DNA of 64,000 bases, from IMG/VR virus record IMGVR_UViG_3300047409_000248, positions 1 to 64,000 of that record; one strand, given 5' to 3'. Positions 56,407 through 64,000 of the stretch are shown here, piece after piece. A model generated the notes under the pieces. The model saw only the letters and a program-made list of their open reading frames with translations. It made no database searches and was not told where the DNA came from. A program made the position numbers and the translations under genes. How positions within the stretch are numbered: the stretch's first letter is position 1; each line of letters opens with the position of its first letter. Source of the DNA: a virus.

Positions 56407-57483
56407 ATGCCCAGACTTAAGCCCCCGCCGAACCAGAAAGAAGACCCCAAGACGCTTGAGGTAGAACTTGAGCCTGATGGGACAGTTGTTCTGGATGAGA
56501 ACGAAGAGAACATTCAGGAATTAGCTACCGATACCGATGAGCAAAAGGCTGCCAAGCGAGATGCAGCCCGGGAATATCGCCAGAAGAAGAAGGAAGATGA
56601 GGAAGCGCTAGCTGCCTCCAATTCCGATCTCAAGAGGCAGCTTGACGAAATGAAGGCTGCGGTAGAGGAAAGCCGCAAGCAAACTCAAGCCGCTCAAACC
56701 CGCCAAGCCGAACTTGATGCTAAGATCAGGGAACGTGAGCAAGAAAATCATCAATATCTCTCCCGCGCCGAAGAAGCTGAGTATCAGTCTGTCCTTACTG
56801 CCATGGCAGCCGCTGAAGGAGAGGCTGAAAGCAGCAACCGCGATCTCGAAGCCGCCCTTACTGATGGAGATCATAAAAAGGCCGCCGATGCACAACGCCG
56901 CATCGCAAGGGCAGAGGCCAAGCTGGTTCAGCTTGAAGAAGGCAAGGATATTCTAGAGCGGCGCAAGTCTCAGGCAGCAGCAAGGGCAGAAGAAGCCCGT
57001 AAAAATCCTCCTGCACCGCAAAATCTATCAGTAGAACAACAGATTGACGCCGTTAATGCCCTCCTGCCAAGCCAGAAGGCGTGGCTCAAGGAACATTCTG
57101 ACTCTTGGACCGACCAGCGCAAGAATATGCGTCTTCAGGGTGCTCATGTAGAAGCTGAAGATAAAGGTCTCCAGCCCGGCACCAAAGGATACTTTGAGTA
57201 TCTGGAAGAGCGTCTTGGCTACAAGAAGCCTGATCCGACAAATGATGACGATGATGACGATGATGGTCCGGATCAAAACAAGCGTCGTCAGGAACGGAGA
57301 ACTCTTGTGTCAGCGCCAGTTTCCAGAGACGCAAAAGACAATAGCGGCAAGTCCAAAACCAAGATCACGCTTAGTGAAAAGCAGCTTGAGGCTGCCCAAA
57401 TCGCTGGTGTCGATCCGCAGACCTATGCCCGCAACCTGATGAAGCTGAATGCCATGAAAGAGGATGGTTATTATGACAACTGA
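56407..57483 (+). CDS. Scaffolding protein
   Basis: A 358-residue, highly charged protein: a long coiled coil (residues about 55-200, AREYRQKKKEDEEALAASN, ERRKSQAAARAEEARK), an eight-Asp run near 280 and a basic end (KRRQERRTL). Length, charge and position between portal and capsid genes fit a head scaffold. No protease domain is seen. Confidence 0.78.
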   Translation: MPRLKPPPNQKEDPKTLEVELEPDGTVVLDENEENIQELATDTDEQKAAKRDAAREYRQKKKEDEEALAASNSDLKRQLDEMKAAVEESRKQTQAAQTRQAELDAKIREREQENHQYLSRAEEAEYQSVLTAMAAAEGEAESSNRDLEAALTDGDHKKAADAQRRIARAEAKLVQLEEGKDILERRKSQAAARAEEARKNPPAPQNLSVEQQIDAVNALLPSQKAWLKEHSDSWTDQRKNMRLQGAHVEAEDKGLQPGTKGYFEYLEERLGYKKPDPTNDDDDDDDGPDQNKRRQERRTLVSAPVSRDAKDNSGKSKTKITLSEKQLEAAQIAGVDPQTYARNLMKLNAMKEDGYYDN

Positions 57484-58009
57484 ACCAAAGAAGCGTGGCC
57501 GTCCTGCTGGCTCTGTCAATAAAGCCAAACCCGCCCCGGTACGGGCCAATTCACGCCTTCCCAGCGATTTCGTCTACACTCTTGATGAAGATGATGATCG
57601 TCTGAATGGCCCCATTAATAGCGGTGAAGCAAAAATCCCGGATGGCATGAGCTATCAGTGGGTTACGGACAGCATTTTTGGCCAGCTTCAGCCGCAGCGC
57701 CGTTCTCGTTTCGAACGCAAGGGCTGGATGCCTGTCCCCGCTGAGCGCCATGATGGCGTCTGGACCCCGCGCGGCGCCAAGGGTGAGATCAACGTGGATG
57801 GTCTGGTTCTTATGGAGCGCCCGGCTGAATACACCAAGATGGCTCACGATCATGACAAGCGTAAAGCCCGCGAACAAGTGCTGATTAAGGAACAGCAGCT
57901 TCGTGGCGGCGATGTCGGCGTTACGCTGGATGGACGGCATCAGAGCGCCCTGAATAGCAATCGCATCAGCAAGAGTTATGAACCGCTTCTACAGGTCCCG
58001 GATGAATGA
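57473..58009 (+). CDS. Head-region protein with AT-hook-like start
   Basis: A 178-residue protein from ATG 57473 (11-nt overlap with the scaffold). The N-terminus MTTEPKKRGRPAGSVNKAKP contains KKRGRPAG, an AT-hook-like DNA-binding motif. The middle (YQWVTDSIFGQLQPQRRSRF, then ERKGWMPVPAERH) is conserved-looking. It may bind DNA inside the head; function unknown. Confidence 0.65.
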   Translation: MTTEPKKRGRPAGSVNKAKPAPVRANSRLPSDFVYTLDEDDDRLNGPINSGEAKIPDGMSYQWVTDSIFGQLQPQRRSRFERKGWMPVPAERHDGVWTPRGAKGEINVDGLVLMERPAEYTKMAHDHDKRKAREQVLIKEQQLRGGDVGVTLDGRHQSALNSNRISKSYEPLLQVPDE

Positions 58010-58015
58010 AACTTG

Positions 58016-58036
58016 ACGACAATTTAATTATGTCGT
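58016..58036 (+). promoter_or_regulatory. Inverted repeat in the capsid leader
   Basis: ACGACA (58016-58021) and TGTCGT (58031-58036) flank an AT loop, overlapping a TTGACG at 58013. It lies in the 176-bp gap before the capsid-region genes, which also has AAGGAG before ATG 58186. A promoter element or RNA stem boosting capsid expression is possible; no good -10 is seen. Confidence 0.4.
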
Positions 58037-58185
58037 AAGTGTGTCGATATTAAGCCTTTGATAAGGCGAGCGTGCCGCTCAAACCTACCCATCACGCGCC
58101 GTGATGGCTTCTGTCAGTCAAGCAGAGCTTGCTGGCTTCACACAAAGCAGGATGGTCCTGCCGAGTATGAAAAGGAGCTATCACT

Positions 58186-58788
58186 ATGGCAAATATCGCT
58201 GCCCCCTTTGGTTTTCGTCAGCTTCGCCGCCTCGATGGTGGCGCTCCGACTGCTGGCTTTGAGACCGTTACCATTCTTTCCTCGGATACCAACCTGTACT
58301 TCACGGGTGATCCGGTCGCGTCTGCCACCGATGGCAACATTACCCTCCCCACGTCTGGCGCTGTCCAGATCAGGGGCATCTTCATGGGCTGCGAATATTA
58401 CAACGCGTCCGTGAACCGCATCGTCTTTGGCGCCTATTTCCCGGGTAACGTCAGCGCTGGCAACATCATCACCGGCTGGGTCTGTACCGATCCGGATATG
58501 CTCTATATCGCCCAGTGCTCCACCAACGCAGTTGTTGGCTCCAGCCGCAAAAACGAGAACATCGCCTTCAGCGTAGCCACTTCTTCGCTGGGTAATACCC
58601 TGAGCGGTGTTTCGGCAGTCAGTCTCTCTACCGACATTGGAACCAGTTCTTCGTATCCTTTCAGGATTTACGACTTCTATTCCAACTACGCACCTCCCGG
58701 CACCAACGGAACAGACAACACGTCAGCCGGTCAAATTCTGGTTGTCGCTCCGAATAACTTCGACCGCAACAACCTCGTCGGCGTCTAA
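58186..58788 (+). CDS. Head decoration-type protein
   Basis: A 200-residue beta-rich protein (MANIAAPFGFRQLRRLDGGA, later ATDGNITLPTSGAVQIRGIF). AAAAGGAGC precedes the start. Position directly before the major capsid gene and the Ser/Thr/Gly-rich beta composition fit a head stabilisation or decoration protein. Not proven. Confidence 0.68.
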   Translation: MANIAAPFGFRQLRRLDGGAPTAGFETVTILSSDTNLYFTGDPVASATDGNITLPTSGAVQIRGIFMGCEYYNASVNRIVFGAYFPGNVSAGNIITGWVCTDPDMLYIAQCSTNAVVGSSRKNENIAFSVATSSLGNTLSGVSAVSLSTDIGTSSSYPFRIYDFYSNYAPPGTNGTDNTSAGQILVVAPNNFDRNNLVGV

Positions 58789-58810
58789 CGGACCTTAGGA
58801 GTAGACCACT

Positions 58811-59725
58811 ATGCCCGTCGCACTCGCTCAAATTCGTGATCTACTCATTCCCGGTCTCTGGGGGGTCAGTGGCAAGTACGATCAGATCGAACGCCAGTGG
58901 CCCAAGATTTTCAAGCAGACCAACTCACAGATGGCTGTGGAGCGACGTGCTTCCATGCGCTATCTTGGTCTGGCCCAGTTGAAGCAGGAAGGTGGTCCCA
59001 CCTCCTTCGACAACGCGGCGGGCGAGCGATACGTCTACAACCAAGAGCATCAGGAAATTGGTCTGGGTTACGCGATTACCCGCAAGGCCATTGATGACAA
59101 CCTCTACAAGTCAGAGTTTGGCCCGTCCAACGACGGCTTGATGTTCTCCTTCGCCCAGACGGAGGAAATCTACGGCGCCAACGTCCTGAACAGCGGCACC
59201 ACCTTCAACGCCTCGGTAGGCGGCGACGGTAAGGCACTGTTCGATCCGGCCCATCCTATTGATGGCTCCACGATTTCTAACAAGCCTTCTGTGGACGTGG
59301 ACCTGAACGAAACTTCGCTTCTGAATGCCGGCATCCAGATCAGGTCTACTTGGCGAGATAACGCTGGCCTGAAGATTTATGCTCGCGGCAAGAAGCTTGT
59401 TATCCCGGTAGGGCTTGAGCCGGTCGCCATCCGCCTGTTCCGCAGCGAACTTCGCCCCGGCACGGCAACCAATGATGTCAATGCCATCATGGGCATGAAC
59501 GATAGCTTCAAGGAAGGCTATATCGTCAATGACTATCTGACTTCCAACTTTGCGTGGTTCCTTGTCACCAACGTTGACGGCCTGATCTTCATGAACCGCA
59601 AGCCTTATGAAATGGATATGTCGGTGGAATTCACCACCGATAACCTTCTGGTCAAGGGCTACCAGCGTTATAGCTTCGGCTATTATGACTGGCGCGCAAT
59701 CTGGGGCACGTTCCCGACTTCGTAA
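58811..59725 (+). CDS. Major capsid protein
   Basis: A 304-residue protein. A helical start (LAQIRDLLIPGLWGVSGKYD) is followed by a HK97-like core pattern with YNQEHQEIGLGYAITRKAID, a spine-type helix and VDGLIFMNRKPYEMDMSVEF, ending FGYYDWRAIWGTF. The region, size and abundance-style ribosome site (TTAGGAGTAGACC) support the call. It resembles Mu gpT-like major head proteins. Confidence 0.83.
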   Translation: MPVALAQIRDLLIPGLWGVSGKYDQIERQWPKIFKQTNSQMAVERRASMRYLGLAQLKQEGGPTSFDNAAGERYVYNQEHQEIGLGYAITRKAIDDNLYKSEFGPSNDGLMFSFAQTEEIYGANVLNSGTTFNASVGGDGKALFDPAHPIDGSTISNKPSVDVDLNETSLLNAGIQIRSTWRDNAGLKIYARGKKLVIPVGLEPVAIRLFRSELRPGTATNDVNAIMGMNDSFKEGYIVNDYLTSNFAWFLVTNVDGLIFMNRKPYEMDMSVEFTTDNLLVKGYQRYSFGYYDWRAIWGTFPTS

Positions 59726-59738
59726 AGGATAAAACCAG

Positions 59739-59879
59739 ATGATTTCGGTCTTTAACACTCTGCCGGTGATTGGTGCAGTTCAGGCGGTATCGTTTAATAC
59801 CACGATTACCAGAGCGACCACGACTACGGCAGAGACGCTTAACGAATGCATCTGGATGCTACAGGCTGGTGGATATTAA
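59739..59879 (+). CDS. 46-residue hypothetical protein
   Basis: ATG 59739 follows AAAGGATAAAACCAG. The sequence (MISVFNTLPVIGAVQAVSFN, then TTITRATTTT) is beta-like and ends ECIWMLQAGGY. It looks like a small virion-region protein. Function unknown. Confidence 0.55.
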   Translation: MISVFNTLPVIGAVQAVSFNTTITRATTTTAETLNECIWMLQAGGY

Positions 59880-59891
59880 GGAAACGAGACT

Positions 59892-60218
59892 ATGGCACAA
59901 TCGGTAACTCTTTCTTCGGTCGGCACTGCCACCATTATCCTTAACCCGGTGTATAAAAGCACCAGTGTTATGCTTACTGGCGGCGGAAGCTCAGCGGGAA
60001 CTGTCCAGATCGAGATGACCTTGGATGATCCCACCATCGCTGGTGGACCTTCTTTATCTTGGGGTCTACTTAGCTCTGGCACGGCGATGCTGTCTTCTAA
60101 CGTGTCCTCACTGGTTTATACCGTGCTGTCGCCAATTGGCGGGGTTCGCATCAACTCGTCAGCAAACGGCGGTCTCGGCACGTGGACGCTGAAGGCCCTT
60201 CAGGCGGTTACGGCTTAA
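59892..60218 (+). CDS. Small beta-rich virion-region protein
   Basis: A 108-residue protein, Ser/Thr/Gly-rich (MAQSVTLSSVGTATIILNPV, VLSPIGGVRINSSANGG). It is likely a beta-sandwich. It has similarity in style with the 60656 product (VxxTVTSLSSSYVVF end). A decoration or tail protein by context. Confidence 0.62.
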   Translation: MAQSVTLSSVGTATIILNPVYKSTSVMLTGGGSSAGTVQIEMTLDDPTIAGGPSLSWGLLSSGTAMLSSNVSSLVYTVLSPIGGVRINSSANGGLGTWTLKALQAVTA

Positions 60219-60228
60219 GGAGATAGAG

Positions 60229-60477
60229 ATGGCTAATCGTCATAAGGCTAGCGGCGGCAAGGTATCGGGCGGCATCAGCAAAGCTCAGGTTGATTACGGC
60301 AATCCTGACGTGCTCAAGGAAGCCAAGGCCAAGAAACGTGGCGGTTCCTGCGGCAAGGCGATGGGTGGCAAGTCCAAAGGCCGTCTGGATAAATATGCAC
60401 GCGGCGGCAAGGTGGGTGGTGATTGCACCAAATCCCCTTTTACGTCGGCATACGTCAAGACGAACGGGGACGCGTAG
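60229..60477 (+). CDS. Gly/Lys-rich virion-region protein
   Basis: An 82-residue protein after AAGGAGATAGAG. It is a repeat of GGK and KGR elements (GGKVSGGISK, MGGKSKGRLDKYARGGKVGG). The last 18 codons overlap a coding-like frame in -1. TCC CCT TTT at 60433-60441 is a C-CCT-TTT slippery heptamer context, so part of the ribosomes may shift to make a longer fusion with the next frame. Confidence 0.6.
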   Translation: MANRHKASGGKVSGGISKAQVDYGNPDVLKEAKAKKRGGSCGKAMGGKSKGRLDKYARGGKVGGDCTKSPFTSAYVKTNGDA

Positions 60478-60656
60478 AAAAGGCTGGCGGCGGCTGGATC
60501 AAAGGCACCGTCAAACATCCCGGCGCTTTCACTGCATCTGCCAACAAGGCTGGTAAATCGGTTCATGAGTATGCTGAAGAAAAGAAGCATGCATCCGGGA
60601 CCTTAGGCAGGCGCGCAAGACTGGCTCTTACTTTTGAAGGCATGCATAAGAAGTAA
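60423..60656 (+). CDS. Possible frameshift extension: GWIKGTVKHPGAF-type domain
   Basis: The coding-like part starts around 60480 (KAGGGWIKGTVKHPGAFTAS) and continues to a basic end (GTLGRRARLALTFEGMHKK), a pattern seen in small phage proteins of similar length. The only start in the frame is a TTG at 60423, without ribosome site. It is therefore best read as the -1 extension of the 60229 gene or a weakly started overlapping gene. Confidence 0.52.
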   Translation: MHQIPFYVGIRQDERGRVEKAGGGWIKGTVKHPGAFTASANKAGKSVHEYAEEKKHASGTLGRRARLALTFEGMHKK

Positions 60657-61006
60657 TGGGCAACCCGGTCTACATCTCGATCACTTCCTCCAGCAGCGCT
60701 CCTACGCGCGCTGTAAACCTTGATACGTCCCAATCTCCGTTCAATGTCTCTGTCGGCGTTGTCTTTGGCTCTACCAGCCTGACAGCCGCTTATGGCGTTG
60801 AGTTCACCATGGATGACCGGCAATATCTGGATGCTATCGGCTCAACGAGAGCACTTAGCTGGCTGCCGGATGCCAACCTGCCTGCTGGAACGTCTTCTGG
60901 TGCTACCTCCAACTATATGTTTCCAGTAGCCGCTGTCCGATGCACTGTGACCTCGCTTTCATCCAGCTATGTGGTCTTTCAGGTCATACAGGGCGGTAGA
61001 GCGTAA
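60656..61006 (+). CDS. Beta-rich virion-region protein
   Basis: A 116-residue protein coupled by TAATG. It begins MGNPVYISITSSSSAPTRAV and ends TSLSSSYVVFQVIQGGRA. Beta-rich, Ser/Thr-rich, no motif. Likely a tail or head decoration. Confidence 0.62.
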   Translation: MGNPVYISITSSSSAPTRAVNLDTSQSPFNVSVGVVFGSTSLTAAYGVEFTMDDRQYLDAIGSTRALSWLPDANLPAGTSSGATSNYMFPVAAVRCTVTSLSSSYVVFQVIQGGRA

Positions 61007-61018
61007 CAAGGGGGCGCC

Positions 61019-61510
61019 ATGGCTGTCTCCTTAGACGCAAAAGGCAAAGTCGGCGGTGGCGTTACCTTAACCGGATATACAGTTCAACTTGGTGGTTTGG
61101 GGCTCACCCTCACCAGTGAGGGCGTAAGCCTGATCCCGGTCAATGCGGCTTGGTTTGGCCCCAGCGGCACCCTAAGCCTTTCCAATACTCTGGTGAATGT
61201 TCTCTCCAGTGTCGGCACTGTGGTTGGTACACTTTCTGTGTCTGGCGGCTCTACCCGGGCGTATACGTTTACACTGGTGAATGATCCCAGTGCCTTCTTC
61301 TCTGTCGGCGGGTCGACACTTTCTGTGAGCGCAGCGCTGAGTGTGGGTACGGACACAATAACGGTTCGTGCCAGCGATACTGGAACGTCCGTCATCAATG
61401 GCGCGTTTGCTATTACGATATTCAGCACCGCATCAGGAGCGACTGGCTCTTTGTCCTTCAATAATGTAAATAACTCTATGTATTTCCCATTACTGGGAGG
61501 CATAGGCTAA
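61019..61510 (+). CDS. Beta-sandwich virion protein (Ig/cadherin-like)
   Basis: A 163-residue protein. The middle (STRAYTFTLVNDPSAFFSVG, then LSVGTDTITVRASDTG) is like cadherin/Ig repeats seen on phage surfaces. It ends NNVNNSMYFPLLGGIG, a C-terminus shared with the next small gene. ATG of the next gene overlaps its stop. Confidence 0.65.
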   Translation: MAVSLDAKGKVGGGVTLTGYTVQLGGLGLTLTSEGVSLIPVNAAWFGPSGTLSLSNTLVNVLSSVGTVVGTLSVSGGSTRAYTFTLVNDPSAFFSVGGSTLSVSAALSVGTDTITVRASDTGTSVINGAFAITIFSTASGATGSLSFNNVNNSMYFPLLGGIG

Positions 61511-61674
61511 TGGCCAGTATCTCTCTGGTGGTTAATTCCAGTATTGGCACTATCACCTTCTCGGCTAGTGGGACGTTTATTCTTATCCCGTTGCCTAAAA
61601 CTACTAATACCATGGGGATGCGATTTAACTTGGCAAGTAACTCGATGTACATTCCTCTGATGAGGCTAGGATAG
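61510..61674 (+). CDS. 54-residue virion-region protein
   Basis: ATG 61510 overlaps the upstream stop (TAATG). Beta-like (MASISLVVNSSIGTITFSAS). It ends NLASNSMYIPLMRLG, the same terminal motif as the preceding protein (NSMY-F/I-PL). Its small size suggests a shortened paralogue. Confidence 0.58.
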   Translation: MASISLVVNSSIGTITFSASGTFILIPLPKTTNTMGMRFNLASNSMYIPLMRLG

Positions 61675-61678
61675 AAAA

Positions 61679-63118
61679 ATGGCCGACAATATCACTGTCT
61701 TAAATTCTACCGGAGGTACCTTCACACTCCGTATGACGGATGTTGGCGGCGGTATCCTTACCAACAACTCCATCCCGACCAGCACGTCTGGTTCGCCTAT
61801 GTCGGTGCAGGCTGGCGCTGCGGTAACTTCCACGGCGCAAGGCGCTGCGGTGGTGGTGATCTCCTCGCTTTCTCCAAAGCATCTTGTAGAACCATCTTCA
61901 GCCATTCAGGTCACGTTGACCAGTAATACGGTGGCGGTTTCCTCTGCTACCGTAACTCTCTCTTCTGTGGCCACGATTACTCCATCTTCCGTTCTAACCA
62001 TTACCCCGTCCAGCAATCTGACTGTTGGCAGCGTTTCTTCCGGGGCTGTATCCCTGATATCGGGCGCCAATACGGCTAATATCGTTGCAGGCGCCAGCGC
62101 CGTTACCTCCACCATGAGCGCCTTGGTAGTGGCCTTGTCTACGCTGGGCAACTTCAGTGTAACAACCAGCAGCCAAATCCAGATAACCAATGGCACCGCA
62201 ACGGCCAACGTAGTCGCTGGCTCCAGTGCCGTGACTTCGACCATGAGCGCTCTTGTTGTGGCGCTGTCCACTCTTGGTAACTTCTCGGTCACGACCAGCA
62301 GTCAAGTCGGTATTATTGGCGGCACGGCTGGCGCCAATACGGCTACTGTGGTTGCAGGCTCCAGCGCTGTCACTTCTACCATGGCGGCCCTTGTGGTAGC
62401 CATCTCTACGCTGGGTACTGGTCAGAGCATCAGCACGATTACGTCGATGACTTCTGGCACGGTGGTTATTTCCAACGGCGCCAATCTTGCTAACGTTCTG
62501 GCTGGATCTTCTACTGTAACCTCCACCATGGCATCCTTGGTGGTTGCGCTTTCTTCCAATGGCGCAGGTATTATTGCCACGGGCACGCCAACCACTCCAT
62601 CGTCTCAGTATATTTCGGCGGTGGTGGTTGGGGATTTGCTAACTGGCGCCGCTAATTCTTCTGCCAGCAACCCGGTTGCTATCGGCGGTATCTATAACTC
62701 TACTAATCCAACCAGTGTTACCTCTGGTCAGCGTGTTCAGGCTTGGATGGATAAATCCGGCAAGCAAATCGCTGTAGGCGCCTTGCGTGCTCTCAAAGGG
62801 ACGCAATCAACCATCATCTCATGTGCTACGACTGAGACAAACATTACTGCTACCAGTTCTGGCGGCAATCTGATCGATATTTACGGCCTGATGGTCGCCA
62901 ATGGCAGCACTGGTCAGGTCCAGACAGTTACCATCAAGGATAGCTCTGGCGGCACGGTACGTGGCACGGTGATAGTCCCCTCTCTGGACACAAGAGGCTT
63001 TATGCTTGCGGTTGACTCAGCTTGGGTTCAATCGGCTTCCAGCCAAGCTTGGACCGCGACCCTAAGCAACTCCAGCGGAGTGGTTTCCATCACCACCATG
63101 TATGTTACCAACGTCTAA
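61679..63118 (+). CDS. Repetitive fibre/decoration protein
   Basis: A 479-residue protein. After a beta-rich head, residues about 125-300 are four repeats of about 40-48 residues with the core VVAGSSAVTSTMSALVVALS followed by TLGNFSVTTSSQ in the first two. The C-terminus (NLIDIYGLMVANGSTGQVQT, VTIKDSSGGTVRG) is a compact domain that recurs in phage head-fibre or decoration proteins. A surface-exposed fibre is likely. Confidence 0.72.
   Translation: MADNITVLNSTGGTFTLRMTDVGGGILTNNSIPTSTSGSPMSVQAGAAVTSTAQGAAVVVISSLSPKHLVEPSSAIQVTLTSNTVAVSSATVTLSSVATITPSSVLTITPSSNLTVGSVSSGAVSLISGANTANIVAGASAVTSTMSALVVALSTLGNFSVTTSSQIQITNGTATANVVAGSSAVTSTMSALVVALSTLGNFSVTTSSQVGIIGGTAGANTATVVAGSSAVTSTMAALVVAISTLGTGQSISTITSMTSGTVVISNGANLANVLAGSSTVTSTMASLVVALSSNGAGIIATGTPTTPSSQYISAVVVGDLLTGAANSSASNPVAIGGIYNSTNPTSVTSGQRVQAWMDKSGKQIAVGALRALKGTQSTIISCATTETNITATSSGGNLIDIYGLMVANGSTGQVQTVTIKDSSGGTVRGTVIVPSLDTRGFMLAVDSAWVQSASSQAWTATLSNSSGVVSITTMYVTNV
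62066..62570 (+). repeat. Coding tandem repeats with diversified codons
   Basis: Four protein repeats of about 40-48 residues are encoded here. The two best-conserved units are near-identical in protein but differ at many third positions. The repeat is in-frame and part of the 61679 gene. Confidence 0.7.
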
Positions 63119-63130
63119 TGGAATTAAAAA

Positions 63131-63823
63131 ATGCTCATGGGAATGATAGATGGCAAGGTGACTGTTGCCAGCGCCGGTGGCGGCGCTGCTGTTTTGGCTG
63201 TTGGCGGAACTAACTCTGGGGGTATTACTGCGGCACCTTGGACTGCTGGCACGTTTTCATTTTCTCCCGGCCTTGCTGTTGTAGGATTGGTTACTGGGCG
63301 TAGCGGCGGTTTTGCAAATATATCTGGCGTTACCATTAGTGGCATTGCGGCAAGCAGCATTGGAGGAGGGACGGCTACCAACGAATTTACAGTATCACTC
63401 TGGCAAGCGGCTGTTTCAAGCGCTGGAACCGTTGTCGTTACCAGTACTGGGGCAAGCATAAGCAATACATGCATTTGCGCGTGGTCACTGACTGGATTGG
63501 GGAGCAATACCGCTACCCAGCTTATCAGCGCTGATAATTACACTTCTCCTCACAACGATCCCCAATCCTTGGGCGCCTTGACAGTCAATACTGGAGGTGT
63601 TGGCGTCGTCTTTATCGGCGCAGACTTCAAGAGTAGCGCAGTTAATCCCACGATTTGGGCAAATGCCACTAGAGACTCCACTACTGAAAACAGTGATGGC
63701 AACTTCTCCATAGCTGGCGCCCATGTGACTGGTGCTAGCACAGCCGTCATTACAGCTACCGCAACTTCGACTGGTTCTGCCGATTGGAATTTCAACGGTA
63801 TGCAAGCAGCCTCTTGGGCTTAA
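63131..63823 (+). CDS. Beta-rich tail/fibre-region protein
   Basis: A 230-residue protein, Gly/Ala/Ser/Thr-rich (VASAGGGAAVLAVGGTNSGG, later IFIGADFKSS-type strands). It ends STGSADWNFNGMQAASWA. The pattern (NDPQSLGAL, then VGVVFIGADF) is common in phage surface proteins. Ribosome site is weak. Function unknown. Confidence 0.62.
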   Translation: MLMGMIDGKVTVASAGGGAAVLAVGGTNSGGITAAPWTAGTFSFSPGLAVVGLVTGRSGGFANISGVTISGIAASSIGGGTATNEFTVSLWQAAVSSAGTVVVTSTGASISNTCICAWSLTGLGSNTATQLISADNYTSPHNDPQSLGALTVNTGGVGVVFIGADFKSSAVNPTIWANATRDSTTENSDGNFSIAGAHVTGASTAVITATATSTGSADWNFNGMQAASWA

Positions 63824-63828
63824 TGTAA

Positions 63829-64000
63829 ATGGCAGGCTTCCTCCTATTAGGTTCCGCAGCAGGATCAGGCGCATCTGGCGCCATCTCGCAACAAAATCTT
63901 CCTATCGGCGGCATCGGTCTGACGCGCGGTATGACGATGGCGGCAGATGGCACGCTACTGACGTGGAACGATAGCACCGGACCATATAAGAACACCACGG
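63829..64000 (+). CDS. Virion protein, cut by the right window end
   Basis: ATG 63829 opens a frame that runs to the end of the window without a stop (MAGFLLLGSAAGSGASGAIS, then GLTRGMTMAADGTLLTWNDS). The start resembles phage tail or fibre proteins with a Kelch-like turn. It presumably continues well beyond the window. Confidence 0.55.
   Translation, partial: MAGFLLLGSAAGSGASGAISQQNLPIGGIGLTRGMTMAADGTLLTWNDSTGPYKNTT

Noticed and set aside
62066-62570. CRISPR-like repeats
   Set aside because: The repeats are in-frame protein repeats with diverged codons, not identical short repeats with unique spacers.
1-64000. Integrase, excisionase or att sites indicating a temperate phage
   Set aside because: No tyrosine or serine recombinase motif was seen in any frame; the Cro- and XRE-like regulators alone do not prove lysogeny.

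Overview
The window is phage DNA from an apparently lytic tailed phage of an alphaproteobacterium. The host guess rests on a GcrA-type transcription regulator (a family confined to Alphaproteobacteria and their phages) and on several small secreted proteins that resemble rhizobial and rhizobial-phage families. No integrase, tRNA, CRISPR array, phage RNA polymerase, DNA polymerase or primase is visible. Both window ends lie inside the same virion-gene module (tail genes run off the right end and a virion gene is cut at the left end), so this looks like most of a circularly permuted or arbitrarily opened genome. Short-tailed (podovirus-like) morphology is an inference from very large internal-virion-like proteins and the absence of a sheath or tape measure here.

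Layout. (1) 0-11.6 kb, rightward: virion/ejection proteins, a tail-collar protein, then a lysis and membrane cassette (GH108 muramidase, holin, lipoprotein, coiled-coil membrane proteins). (2) 11.6-21.0 kb, leftward: AAA+ ATPase, HNH nuclease, small proteins, a recombination block (SSB-like protein, Erf annealing protein, YqaJ exonuclease) and a ParB/DGQR-like protein. (3) 21.1-25.1 kb: Cro-like repressor, GcrA homologue, RusA resolvase and two overlapping replication proteins. (4) 25.1-28.1 kb: TerS and two endonuclease VII paralogues on the plus strand, interleaved with minus-strand small genes. (5) 28.1-34.8 kb, leftward: a MoxR ATPase / VWA / DUF3150-like module, a T7 gp0.7-like kinase and many small genes. 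Nine of these are each preceded by a repeated two-hairpin RNA leader ending in the ribosome site AAGAGGG. (6) 34.8-36.3 kb: a largely non-coding divergent hub with hairpins and repeats. (7) 36.3-41.3 kb, rightward: small accessory proteins. (8) 41.1-50.3 kb, leftward: a compact nonulosonic-acid (pseudaminic-type) sugar pathway. (9) 50.3-64 kb, rightward: TerL, portal, GroES-like protein, scaffold, capsid and tail/decoration proteins.

How it fits together. DNA metabolism is lambda-like (annealing protein, exonuclease, resolvase, helicase-loader-like proteins) and leans on the host replisome. Take-over functions probably sit in the leftward early block (kinase, MoxR/VWA) and the small-gene blocks. 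Ten otherwise unrelated small proteins in blocks 4 and 7 end in the same short helical C-terminal motif, centred on Ala followed by E-I-I/M. That motif and the covarying leaders are the two features I cannot match to a described system. The sugar cassette probably alters a surface glycan of the host or virion.
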